This document shows, piece by piece, positions 1 to 9,168 of a DNA stretch of 64,000 nt. The position numbers and the translations under genes are program-made. The notes under the pieces are model-generated. The model searched no databases, was not told the origin of the DNA, and worked only from the letters and a program-made list of their open reading frames with translations. Origin of the DNA: DYRB01 sp963709645 (GTDB taxonomy: Bacteria; Pseudomonadota; Gammaproteobacteria; Chromatiales; Chromatiaceae); the NCBI GenBank assembly GCA_963709645.1, contig CAVPXP010000007.1:124001-188000 (forward strand), written 5' to 3'. Within the stretch, counting starts at the first letter, position 1, and each line of letters begins with the position of its first letter.

Positions 1-1
1 T

Positions 2-64
2 GACCGGGGGCTGAAGGCCCGAGACCTCGTCCCCAACCTGGCGATTGCCACCGCACTCAAATAG
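2..64 (+). CDS. C-terminal end of an unidentified protein (partial)
   Basis: Only the last 20 codons and the TAG stop are inside the window. The tail reads DRGLKARDLVPNLAIATALK. The LVPN-x-AI pattern faintly recalls the end of a U-box fold (…L-x-PN-x-x-L/I…), but 20 residues cannot establish that. It runs on the same strand as the downstream kinase gene but is separated from it by about 300 bp containing a possible minus-strand gene. Confidence 0.4.
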   Translation, partial: DRGLKARDLVPNLAIATALK

Positions 65-104
65 TCACGCAGACAAGGGCCCTCCCCCATTCGCGGTCAA
101 GCGG

Positions 105-326
105 TCAGGGGCCGTCTGCGTCTGAGCCCGTCGGTTTCCCGGAGATGGTCATCTTGTGCCGAGTCACCTGGGATGAGGACATGAAGTCACGCATGGCAAG
201 GGCAGTGACGCGGATCAGCTCCTCCCGGTGGGGATAGGCGGCGATCTGCTCCGCCGTCCAGTCCTCCAGGGCCGCCTCTAAAGTCGCTCCATTGAACACG
301 AAGACCCTGTCGTTGAAGTTCGCCAT
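105..326 (-). CDS. Small hypothetical protein, 73 aa
   Basis: The 73-residue open frame starts MANFNDRVFVFNGATLEAAL and is hydrophilic, with no signal peptide, membrane segment or Cys motif. It lies divergently from the downstream kinase gene, leaving about 38 bp between the starts, so the two would share a promoter region. There is no strong Shine-Dalgarno before the ATG. I do not recognise the family. The composition (balanced acidic and basic residues, few prolines) looks more like protein than an antisense shadow, but it could be spurious. Confidence 0.4.
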   Translation of the reverse strand: MANFNDRVFVFNGATLEAALEDWTAEQIAAYPHREELIRVTALAMRDFMSSSQVTRHKMTISGKPTGSDADGP

Positions 327-364
327 CGTCTGCCTGTCCGGATCCGAGTCGTTATAGTCAACGC

Positions 365-1474
365 ATGACCGCGAAAGAGCCGGAATTGTACGACGCCGCG
401 ACCTTGCTTGCCCTGGCGGAGGGGTTTGCCATCGCAGGTACGCCGATCTCAGTCGCGCCGCTGGGCCAGGGGCTGATCAACGCCACCTTCGCGCTGGACA
501 CAGACGCCGCTCGCTACGTCTTGCAACGGATCAATGGGCAGGTCTTTCCGCGCCCCGAGCGCATCATGGCCAACCTGGGCGTCTTGGCCCGACACCTCGC
601 GCGCCAGCCCAGCCCGGGGATCGCAATCCCAGCACCGATCCCTCGGCGCGACGGGGCCGGCTTCGCTGTCGATTCCGACGGCAACCTCTGGCGGCTCATG
701 GAGCGTATCCCCGACGCGGTGAACCTGCCACGGGTCGAGACCCAGGCCCAGGGGTTTGAGGTCGGCTTCGCACTCGGACGTTTCCACCGCCTGGTGGCGG
801 ACCTTGACCCGAGCCTGCTGGCCGTGACGCTACCGGGATTCCACGTCACCCAGGGCTACCTGGCACAGCTCGACCGCGTCCTGGCGGAACATCCCCAGAG
901 CCCTGTGGGCGCGGACCTGACCCATTGCCTGGTGGAGATCGAGCGCCGCCGCGGCCTGGCCGGGGCCTTGGATAGCGCGTTCCGGGCCGGGCAGATCCCG
1001 CTCCGCGTCACCCACGGGGACCCCAAGCTCGACAATATCCTCTTCCACCGGGGGGACGGCCGGGCCCTCGGGCTCATCGATCTGGACACCGTCCAGCCGG
1101 GACTGGTCCAGCACGACCTGGGCGACTGCTTGCGCTCCTGCTGCAACCGCCAGGGGGAGTCTGCCCTGGCGGAGGCGGGGGCGCGCTTCGATCTTGACGT
1201 CTGCCGACCCATCCTCGCCGGCTACGCTCAGGAGACCCAAGACATTCTGGGCCCAGCGGACGTGGCGGCCCTTTATGACGGGGTTCGCCTCATCCCCTTC
1301 GAGCTCGGCGTGCGCTTCCTCAGCGACCACCTCGCGGGGGACCGCTACTTCCGGGTGCGGGCCCGGGGTGAGAACCTGGCCAAAGCCCTCACCCAGTTTG
1401 CCCTGACCGCCGATATCGAGCGTCAAGGAGAAACCATCCGCGCCCTCATCCACGATGCCTTCGGCTTGCGCTGA
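365..1474 (+). CDS. Phosphotransferase (APH/choline kinase fold), NahK-like
   Basis: This 369-aa cytoplasmic kinase of the aminoglycoside-phosphotransferase superfamily resembles the N-acetylhexosamine 1-kinase (NahK) branch, often annotated as mucin desulfatase. The nucleotide-binding region is GQGLINATF (residues 34-42). The catalytic loop is HGDPKLDN (217-224, base D219), and the metal-binding stretch IDLDT lies at 238-242. It probably phosphorylates a sugar or another small molecule with ATP; the substrate cannot be read from sequence. It ends 14 bp before the sensor-kinase gene on the same strand, so the three genes to 3669 may be co-transcribed. Family membership is firm; the sugar-1-kinase assignment is inference. 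Confidence 0.75.
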   Translation: MTAKEPELYDAATLLALAEGFAIAGTPISVAPLGQGLINATFALDTDAARYVLQRINGQVFPRPERIMANLGVLARHLARQPSPGIAIPAPIPRRDGAGFAVDSDGNLWRLMERIPDAVNLPRVETQAQGFEVGFALGRFHRLVADLDPSLLAVTLPGFHVTQGYLAQLDRVLAEHPQSPVGADLTHCLVEIERRRGLAGALDSAFRAGQIPLRVTHGDPKLDNILFHRGDGRALGLIDLDTVQPGLVQHDLGDCLRSCCNRQGESALAEAGARFDLDVCRPILAGYAQETQDILGPADVAALYDGVRLIPFELGVRFLSDHLAGDRYFRVRARGENLAKALTQFALTADIERQGETIRALIHDAFGLR

Positions 1475-1488
1475 CCCAGCCGCCCCTC

Positions 1489-2977
1489 ATGACCCTCTCG
1501 ATCCGCACCAAGCTCTTCCTCGCCCTGCTCGGGACCGGAACCCTGCTGGTAGCGGCCATGCTCGCCTTCATGACCTGGACCTTCGAGCGGGGCCTGGTCG
1601 AGCTGGTCCAGGGACGTGAACAGCGTCAGATCGCTGCCATTGCCGAGCGCCTGGCAGAGGTCTATCGCCGCGATGGAAGTTGGGAACTACTACGCAGCGA
1701 CCGCCGACTATGGGTCGCCACGCTGTTCGGGCGCGAGGGCGGTGCTGGCCCCGGCATGGGGGCACGCGTGCCGGGACAAGGTCGGGGCCCGCATTGGCGC
1801 CAGCGCGACCTATTGCAGCCAGGCGTCTGGCCCCCTGCGCGGGCACTGGGGCCGCTGCCGGCGGACGCCACGCCCCAGCCCGTGGAGCTGCGCCTGATGC
1901 TACTGGACGCAGCCGGCGATATCGTTTACGGGCGGCCCCAGCTCCTCCCCGGGACCAGCCGCTTCCCCGTGGAGATCGACGGGGTCAAGATCGGTGAGCT
2001 CGCCCAGCTGCCGGGACCGTCTGCCGCAGACCTGGGGGAGATCCAGTTTCAGACCCGGCACGCCCGTGCCCTCGTGCTCATCGCCCTCGGCATGATCGGG
2101 CTCAGCGCCTTGGTTGCCTTCGCCCTGAGCCGTCGCCTGATGAGACCCGTCCAGGGCTTCCAGGAGACCGCCAGACGTCTCGCTGGCGGAGACCTCGGGG
2201 CCCGGGTGGCAACCACCGGCGACGACGAGCTCGGCCGGCTCGGACGCGACATCAATACCCTGGCGGAGACCCTCGAAGCCAACGAGCAGGCCCGGCGACG
2301 TTGGGTGGCGGACATCTCGCACGAGCTGCGCACCCCGCTCGCCCTGCTGCGTGCAGAGCTGGAGGCTCTGCAGGACGGGGTCCGCTCCCTGGATCGCGCC
2401 GCCGTGGACGCCCTGCATGGAGATGCGCTGCGGCTGGGCCGACTGGTGGATGACCTTTACGACCTGTCCATGACCGACCTGGGGGCTCAGAGCTACCACA
2501 AGGCGGAGATGGACCCGGTACAGGTCCTGGCCGACGACTGTGAGGCCTACCAGCCCAGGTTCGCCGATGCGGGACTTAGCCTGACCCTGGACGACCGCCT
2601 CGGCCAACCCGTCCGCCTCCTGGGGGATGCACAGCGTCTGTCCCAGCTCTTCCGCAACCTGCTGCGCAACAGCCTAAGGTACACGGATCGCGGCGGCGGC
2701 CTCACCGTGATTCTGGAGCGGATCGGGGCCTGGTATCGGCGTCGATTTCCAAGACAGCCCGCCCGGGGTCTCTGAGGATGCCCTGCCTCGGCTATTCGAG
2801 CGGCTCTACCGGGTGGAGGGATCCCGATCCCGAGATACCGGCGGCGCAGGGCTCGGGCTCGCGATCGCTCGCAATATCTGCGAGGCCCATGGGGGCCGCA
2901 TCGAGGCACGCCCAGCGCCCCAGGGTGGGCTCTGGATCCATATCGACCTGCCCCTGCGGGGAGTGCGTGACCCATGA
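1489..2977 (+). CDS. baeS: BaeS-like sensor histidine kinase, frameshifted
   Basis: Membrane sensor kinase. There is an N-terminal membrane helix (residues about 7-28), a periplasmic domain, a second helix (about 195-215), HAMP, then a dimerisation box WVADISHELRTPLALL with the phospho-accepting His at 278. The first frame runs past the N-box (RNLLRNSLRY) and hits a stop at 2775. The rest of the ATPase domain (DSPPGVSEDALPRLFERLYR, then GGAGLGLAIARNICEAHGG) continues in another frame from about 2735 to the TGA at 2975-2977. This stop overlaps the start of the regulator gene by four bases. Both halves are well conserved, so a one-base indel near 2728-2745 is likely. By BaeS homology it would respond to envelope stress. 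Confidence 0.85.
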
Positions 2978-3669
2978 ACCAAGCCCGGACCGCGCCCATC
3001 CTGATCGTCGAGGACGAGGACAGGCTTGGCCGTCTGCTGGCCGACTACCTCGCGGTGGCGGGGTTCTCCACCCACCGCATCAGCGACGGGCGGGAGGTGG
3101 TCGAATGGGTGCGCACCCATGCACCTGCCCTGATCCTGCTGGACCTGATGCTGCCGGGCCGTGACGGGCTCGATATCTGCCGGGCCCTGCGGGGAGCGGG
3201 GCAAGATGTCCCCATCATCATGACCACGGCGCGGATCGAGGAGATCGACCGCCTGCTGGGCCTGGAACTGGGCGCCGACGACTACGTCTGCAAGCCCTAC
3301 AGCCCGCGCGAGGTGGTGGCGCGGGTCAAGGCCGTACTGCGGCGTCGCAACCCGACCAGCCCGCCGGAGGCCGCGCTGCTGCACCTGAATCCCAACACCC
3401 TACGGGTCCGCGCCGCCGATGGCCGAGAGATCGAGCTGACGGCGGTGGAGTTTGCCCTGTTGCAAACGCTGCACGCCGCGCCTGGGCGCATCTTTCCCCG
3501 CGACCATCTCATGGAGCGAATCTACCGCGACCAGCGTATCGTCTCCGACCGCACCATCGACAGCCACGTGAAGAAGCTCCGCCGAAAGCTCACGGAGGTT
3601 ATGCCTGGGCGCCAGCTGGTCCACTCCGTCTATGGGGTCGGTTACAGATACGAGGAGGGGGATCAATAG
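2974..3669 (+). CDS. baeR: BaeR-like OmpR-family response regulator
   Basis: 231 aa. The receiver domain (residues about 8-120) has the acidic pair at IVEDED, the phospho-acceptor D57 within LLDLMLPGRDG, and the conserved Lys in CKPYSPREV. A winged-helix OmpR domain follows (about 135-230) with the recognition region SDRTIDSHVKKLRRKL and the wing VYGVGYRYE. Its start overlaps the sensor-kinase stop (ATGA), so the two are translationally coupled. In E. coli BaeR activates efflux and envelope-stress genes; the regulon here is unknown. Nothing recognisable follows for about 260 bp. Confidence 0.88.
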   Translation: MNQARTAPILIVEDEDRLGRLLADYLAVAGFSTHRISDGREVVEWVRTHAPALILLDLMLPGRDGLDICRALRGAGQDVPIIMTTARIEEIDRLLGLELGADDYVCKPYSPREVVARVKAVLRRRNPTSPPEAALLHLNPNTLRVRAADGREIELTAVEFALLQTLHAAPGRIFPRDHLMERIYRDQRIVSDRTIDSHVKKLRRKLTEVMPGRQLVHSVYGVGYRYEEGDQ

Positions 3670-3929
3670 GCCGCAATGCCGGTTTGAGGTGCAAACCTGC
3701 CGCCATCCAGCAGCAACCTGGCATCAGGTATCGCGATCACGGCAGGCATATCCGCCCTGCCTACTTACCCCGAGGCTACCAGACCCGACCAACGGCGTGC
3801 CGGTGCTGATGCCGTGGCTCATGCGCGAGCTGGCCTTGACGGCGTGGGGAATGCGCCCGCATACGGCCTCCGCGGCCGCGGGACCAAACTGCCCCTTGGC
3901 CGCAACGGCCGCAGGCCCGCGCTCTACGC

Positions 3930-4484
3930 CTACCGGGGGCCAACCGGCTTCGCTCCGGCTTCCTTGTCGTTTGGGCTGGCTATGGCCCCGGTATTGTTGC
4001 GTGCAACCGCCGGGCGGGCAAACTGCAGCGCACGAACATCCTCCAACTCGGGAACCTTATCCAATGGCAGGCGGGCGGAGACGATACGTCCGGCCACGGC
4101 GGTCACCTCGGCGCCGAGCGCCTCCAGCGCGGCTTTGAGGTCCTGAGGAGCGTCGGCCGCGACAGCATCGATCACCACGGCGTCCCCGATCACCGTTGCC
4201 ATGGTGTTCTCGGTGGCGAAGGTACCTGCCTTGGCCGTGCCGTTCGCGACTGCCTGCCTGTACGCTTGATACTCGGCGGACAGGGTATCGAGTCCCATGG
4301 TGAGCTTGGTCTGGCTACGCCTCGCAGGTGGAGTGGCGATGCTGCCTCCTGGGGCGAGTCCGGCGCCTTTCAACTCGAGGAGGTCTTCCGCGAGAATGGG
4401 ACTCGCGCCGACCGCCGCGCCGAGCGTGATGGCTAATGCCGTGAGACCCGGCATCTGCGACGGCCTCACGCCAGTGGCCCGCAT
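3930..4484 (-). CDS. Secreted protein equal to the N-terminal region of the nearby S8 protease
   Basis: 184 aa with a signal-peptide-like start (hydrophobic stretch about residues 12-32 ending in ASPILA). The body matches, almost segment by segment, the N-terminal region of the broken S8 protease at 4820-7398. Shared stretches include KLTMGLDTLSAEY against KLTLGLDTL, VVIDAVAADAPQ against VVIDAVAADDPQ, and LEALGAEVTAVAGR against the identical run, then FARPAVAR against FARPALAR. It stops where the catalytic domain would begin. It is either an orphan prodomain (potential inhibitor or chaperone) or the stump of a duplicated protease. The frame itself is intact, unlike its neighbour. I do not know a described function. 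Confidence 0.6.
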   Translation of the reverse strand: MRATGVRPSQMPGLTALAITLGAAVGASPILAEDLLELKGAGLAPGGSIATPPARRSQTKLTMGLDTLSAEYQAYRQAVANGTAKAGTFATENTMATVIGDAVVIDAVAADAPQDLKAALEALGAEVTAVAGRIVSARLPLDKVPELEDVRALQFARPAVARNNTGAIASPNDKEAGAKPVGPR

Positions 4485-4819
4485 ACAGAGGTCAGGAAGA
4501 ACCTAGAAACGAGCCTTTCGTGGGCATCAAAGGTCCCGATCAACGCGTTTCGACCCCGCAGAGGTTGGGCCTTCGCCGTGCCGTGTGGAAGCCGCGAAGG
4601 CACGGTGGTGCACGACTGACAAACGGGAGGGATGGGTCATCAGGGTAGCGGACGGAAGATTGGCCCACGTCGTCAGTAGTGTTCATGAAGACCGGCGCCG
4701 GGTGGTGCGCTGTCAATCAGAGGCCGCAGCGCGCGAGGGCCGCCACGGACAACTCGCCCGAAATCACACTGTGCGCATATGCAACACCCCCGCCCTACCA
4801 AACCGCCACCCAACATGGT
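4485..4819. other. Gene-free spacer between the prodomain paralogue and the S8 protease remnant
   Basis: The 335-bp stretch lies upstream of the orphan prodomain gene and downstream of the protease gene. No convincing coding frame, tRNA or promoter was seen. It holds a small inverted repeat (ccgtgcc … ggcacgg, about 4577-4606) that might form a weak hairpin. Confidence 0.4.
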
Positions 4820-5605
4820 CTACCAGCGCCCGGACACCGGCAGGTCAGTGCCTAGCCCAAACGAGCTAGTAAGCGTATCGCCGCCCGCCGCCCCATCCCA
4901 GGTGTTGTTCCCGTTGCTGTCCAGCAGGAACTCCCGCGTGCTCGGGCGCCGGACGCCGACCTCGTCCTTGCCGTCGCCGTTCCAGTCGCCGGTCACGGGC
5001 AGATCGGTGCTGACGCCAAAGCGCGCTGTCAGTGTGTCACCGCCCGCCGTTCCGTCCCAGGTGTTGTTTCCGTTACTGTCCAGCAGGAACCTGCGGGTGC
5101 TCGGGCGCCAGACGCCGATCTCGTCCTTGCCGTCGCCGTTCCAGTCGCCGGTCACGGGCAGATCGGTGCTGACGCCAAAGGGCGCTGTCAACGTATCGCC
5201 GCCGGCAGTCCCGTCCCAGGTGTTGTTGCCGTTGACGTCCAGGCAGGAACGTGCGGGTGCTCGGGCGCCAGACGCCGATCTCGTCGTTGCCGTCGCCGTT
5301 CCAGTCGCCGGCCACGGGCAGGTCGGTGCTGACGCCGAAGCGGCGTCAATGTATCGCCGCCGGCCGTGCCGTTCCAGGTGTTAGCTGCCGTTGCTGTCGA
5401 GGAGGAACTTGCGGGTGCTCGGGCGCCAGACGCCGATCTCGTCCTTGCCGTCGCCGTTCCAGTCGCCGGTCACCGGCAGGTCGGTGCTGACGCCGAAGGG
5501 GGCGGTGAGCGTATCGCTGCCCGCCGTCCCGTCCCAGGTGTAGCTGCCGTTGCTGTCCAGGAGGAAGCTGCGTGTGCTCGGGCGCCAGACGCCGATCAGG
5601 TCGGG
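4820..5605 (-). repeat. Five tandem 159-bp (53-aa) coding repeats
   Basis: Direct repeats with a period of 159 bp. The marker (a/g)gatcggtgct-type string recurs at about 5001, 5160, 5320 and 5479, with one 160-bp and one 158-bp interval that cause frame changes. Each unit encodes a variant of TDLPVTGDWNGDGKDE, IGVWRPSTR, FLLDSNGNNTWDG and DTLTA-FGVS. Units are about 85-95 per cent alike, pointing to recent expansion or homogenisation. The first and last units are partial. They form the C-terminus of the S8 protease. Confidence 0.85.
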
Positions 5606-7398
5606 GCCGATGGCGGCCAGAGCGTCCTGGGCATTGATCAGGCCGGCACCGCTGTCATTGTCATAACCGGCGCCGAGGGACGCGCGGTCGCCGGAACTGC
5701 GGTTCAGGATGTCGACGGCGGTGTTCTGGAAGCGCCGAGTGACGTAGGCGGTGTCAAGGCCGGGGATGATCTCGCGCATGAGGGCGGCCACGCCCGCGGC
5801 GTGAGGCGCTGCGGCGGAGGTGCCGAAGAAGTTCGGCCAGCCGTCGGACTCGTAGTCGCTGCCGAAGAAGGTGTTGTTGCCGCCGTCCGGGGCGGTGAAC
5901 TCGGGCTTCTGCCGGATCCGACTTGGTCGGATTGCCCGCCGTGTCGAACAGGATTGGCGTATTGCCCGCGGACGAGTAGGAGTTCAGCTCCGGCGGGTCC
6001 TCGCCAAAGGCCGGGGTGAGGAAGTAGGCCGAGGCCCCGACCGCGTTGGCGCCCGCCGCGTTCGCGTGACCAGAGACGGTGCCGGCATTGGTCCCGGCGT
6101 AGGTATCGACGAATTCGATGCTGCCGTACATCGACCAACTTGACCGGGTTGGGAGCGGGACCCGACCACCGCTCGATGGAGATTCCGAGGATTCCGGTGC
6201 CGGTTAGGCTGGCAATCTCGATCGGGTCGTCGCCGATGTTGTATGGCGGCGGAGCAACCGAACGGAGCTGCCGCCCCGACTGGGGAGTAAACGCAGATGT
6301 CCAGGTCCGTGGCCGCACCTGGGGCGCCGCTCACCGAAAAGAACGGGTCCTGCCACTGCATGACGTAGGTGGTGGTCCCTTCTGCTGGATCGTGAGGCGG
6401 GTGTCCACGCCTGGTCCGGGGTCGAAGTCATGCAGCTCGCCGCCGACTGGACCGGTCAAACCGGAGCCATTGAACGCCGCCTCGTAGGCCTGTCGGCCGG
6501 AGTTGCCGGCTGACGAGAAGTAGGGGATCCCCACGGCCTTTACCTGGCATCCACGGCCTGGGCGATGACGCCGTCCTGGAACATGGGCTCGGCAAAGTAG
6601 AAGACATCGTCCACGATGATGGTGGAGCCGGCGGCGGCGAGGTCCAGGATCCCTTGGGCGAAGTCGGCCTCGCCGTTGAAGGCCGTGTGGAAGGCCAGCC
6701 CAGCACCGGGGGCCACGTCGTAGACGATCTGGGCCATGGCACGGCCCTCGTCGACTGCCCGGACAGTCGCTGTCGGCGAGAACGTCGACGCCGGCCGGCA
6801 GGTCATCGTGCTCACGTCCGCGGCATAGCCGCCGAGGCAGTCGAAACTGTCGGAGAGCACGCCGACGGTAGAGCCTGCGCCGTCAACGCCGAAGCTCAGC
6901 TCGGGCCAGGTCCGAGCCTTGCGCCTCGTCCCCCTGACTGGTCACCGAGCCGGTGCGGGTGACGAGCCAGCGCCGGGCGGGCGAACTTCAGGGCCTCGAC
7001 GCCATCAAGCGCCGGAAGCTGGTCCAGCGGCAGCCGAGCGGAGACGAGGCGCCCGGCGACGGCAGTCACCTCAGCACCGAGGGCCTCCAGGCTGGCCTGC
7101 AGGGCCTGGGGATCGTCCGCGGCGACCGCGTCGATGACCACGGTCGTCCCCGCTCACCCTGCCATGGTCTTTGGTCGAGACGAAGGTACCCGCGGGGACG
7201 GCGCGGCTCGACACCGCTTGCGCATAGGCCCGATACTCGGCCGACTAGCGTGTCGAGCCCGAGGGTGAGCTTGGTCGGACCTCGTTTCGCGGAGGCCGTT
7301 GCCGTGCTGCTTACCGCAGCCAGGCCTTCAGCGTTCGGCGCGATCTTGTCGGCTGCGAAGGCTGGATTCGCGGCGACTGCCGCTCCGAACGCGGCCAT
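4820..7398 (-). pseudogene. Secreted S8 (subtilisin-like) protease with C-terminal 53-aa repeats, multiply frameshifted
   Basis: Reading down the minus strand, consecutive pieces of one protein appear in changing frames. They are a signal-like start (AAFGAAVAANPAFAA), a prodomain like the neighbour's, GVLSDSFD (putative catalytic Asp region), AQIVYDVAPGA, and SSAGNSG. Then come a stretch beginning PPYNIGDDPIEIA, the catalytic-Ser motif GTSAAAPHAAGVAALM, and a tail of five repeats containing GDWNGDGKDEIGVWRPSTR. At least eight frame changes occur in 2.6 kb. An intact version would be about 850 residues. The repeats resemble Gly/Asp-rich FG-GAP/VCBS-type modules that often bind calcium in secreted enzymes. 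Either the gene has decayed or the region is badly sequenced. Confidence 0.75.
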
Positions 7399-7563
7399 GC
7401 CGAGCAGGCGAACGAGCCGTTTGCGGCCAGCGGAGACGTCCGCTGTCCCGGACGGTCGCCAATGGAACGCGGCGAAAACAGGTGTTCGATACCACTGGTT
7501 TTGGCTCCGATGCAGTTGGACCTTCGCGGTCTGGAGGGGGAAGGGGCAAGGAACGCGGACGAC

Positions 7564-8362
7564 TCAATGAGGTTTCAGGCGAGGCGGCGTTTCGGTCCGA
7601 CTACTGCCCCCACCCAACTGCACCGCGGCGGACATTATCCGTTTCATGTCCCGCACCGCAAGGTCCAGCCCGGAGAAGATGGCCCGGGCAATGATGGCGT
7701 GCCCGATGTTCAGCTCGCGTACCCCGGGGATGGCGGCAATCGCCTTCACATTGTGGTAGTCGAGCCCGTGACCGGCGTTCACCTGCAGACCCAACCCGAG
7801 CCCCAATTCCACGGCGCGACGGATACGCCCCAGTTCCTGAGCGCGGGGCGCACAACTGGTCGCATCGGCATAGTGCCCGGTATGGATCTCCACCACGGGT
7901 GCGCCAACCCCTTTGGATGCCTCGATCTGGGCGGGATCGGGGTCGATGAAGAGCGAGACCCGGACCCCCGCTTCCGCCAAGGCAGCGCAGACGTCAGTCA
8001 ACTGGCTGCGTTGGGCAACCACATCGAGCCCGCCCTCGGTGGTGAGCTCCTCGCGCCGCTCGGGGACCAGGCAGCAATCGGCGGGGCGAACCCGGCAGGC
8101 GATGGCGACCATCGCGGGGGTCGCTGCCAGCTCCAGGTTCATCCGGGTCTGGAGGGCGTCCCGGAACAGCTCGACGTCGCGCTCCTGGATGTGCCGGCGG
8201 TCCTCGCGCAGGTGCAGGGTGATGCCGTCGGCCCCGGCCTGCTCCGCCACCAGCGCCGCCTGAATCGGCTCCGGGTAACGGGTACCGCGGGCCTGGCGAA
8301 TGGTCGCGACGTGGTCGATGTTGACCCCGAGCAGGATCTCGTCGGATGCGCACTTGTGACAT
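7564..8362 (-). CDS. pdxJ: Pyridoxine 5'-phosphate synthase PdxJ (apparent frameshift near the start)
   Basis: PdxJ condenses 1-deoxyxylulose 5-phosphate with 3-amino-2-oxopropyl phosphate to give pyridoxine 5'-phosphate. The TIM-barrel signature regions are present: LLGVNIDHVATIRQARGTRYP, QAGADGITLHLREDRRHI, ELAATPAM, FIDPDPAQIEA, VEIHTGHYA and HAIIARAIFSGL. The N-terminal frame (…CASDEILLGVNIDH) has no ATG in phase. The nearest ATG (8360-8362, in minus orientation) is one base out of phase, so a single-base indel within about 8345-8362 probably disconnects start and body. It follows recO as in other gammaproteobacteria, but acpS is not next to it here. Confidence 0.88.
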
Positions 8363-8382
8363 GGATGGCTCCTCGATCGCGG

Positions 8383-9121
8383 TCATTCGCGGACAGACTG
8401 ACGTTCTCGGGCGCCCGGCCCCACTGCTGGAACAACTCCCTGCTCTTCAGCGGGCGCGTCCCAAGATAGGGCGCCAGGGCGGCCCGCATCAAGCCCCGAG
8501 CCTCCCGCGCCAAGCCACCGGTCAGGGGCTCTCCGGCGGCCAGGGCCAAGAGGGTCTCCCCGCACACCAGCGGCCCCTCCTCGGTCCGACGGCGGCGCGC
8601 ATCCCCCGTTCCGGCTCGTAGACGTAGGGTCGGCCCGCCACGACGAGGTGAGCTGTATCCCACTCCCGCTCAAGATCCAGGGCATAGCCGGCATCCTGCA
8701 AGAGGCGCAGCTCGAACTGGCGCAGGGGACTGTCCAGGTCCGTCCCCTGAGCGAGTCGGGTCAGGGCGGCGTGATAGAAGGCGAACAGGTCCTCGTGCGG
8801 ATCGTTGCGCCCGAGGAGGCGCATCAGCAGCTCGTTGAGGTAGAAGCCGCAAAACAGGGCCTTGCCGGACAGGGTCAGGGCACCGCCGGCCGCCTCCACC
8901 CGCGCCAGGGTGCGCACCTCGCCGCGCCCGCTCCAGCTCAGCCAGAGGGGGGTGAAGGGCTGGAGCAGGGCCGCGGAGGGCGCGCGTCCCCGCTTCGCCC
9001 CCTTGGCGATGGCCGGAAAGCGTCCGTGGGTGCCGGAGAAGATCTCCAGCAGCAGGCTGGTGTTGGCATAGTCCCGCCGATGCAGGACAAAGGCCTGTTC
9101 GAGCCGATCTCTGCTGTGCAA
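8383..9121 (-). CDS. recO: DNA repair protein RecO, frameshifted
   Basis: RecO promotes RecA loading in the RecFOR pathway and DNA annealing. The N-terminal OB-fold start (AFVLHRRDYANTSLLLEIFS) and the helical middle (FYLNELLMRLLGRNDPHEDLF) are intact. After GMRAAVGP, near 8574-8598, the frame changes to EEGPLVCGETLLALAAGE and continues to RPLKSRELFQQWGR, the usual C-terminal RecO signature. A second slip around 8400-8425 is needed to reach the TGA at 8383. Total length (about 246 codons) fits the family. The gene sits between era and pdxJ, the standard order. Confidence 0.85.
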
Positions 9122-9168
9122 GGCGCAGACCTGCCCGCGGATTCAGCCGGGCTCAGCAGGGCCGCGAC

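Noticed and set aside
3670..3929. Remainder of a second S8 protease beyond the orphan prodomain
   Set aside because: All three minus-strand frames past the stop at 3930 were examined for protease motifs and none was seen.
4820..5605. Regular repeats considered as a CRISPR array
   Set aside because: Units are 159 bp, contiguous and coding, with no spacers; they encode protein repeats of the S8 protease.
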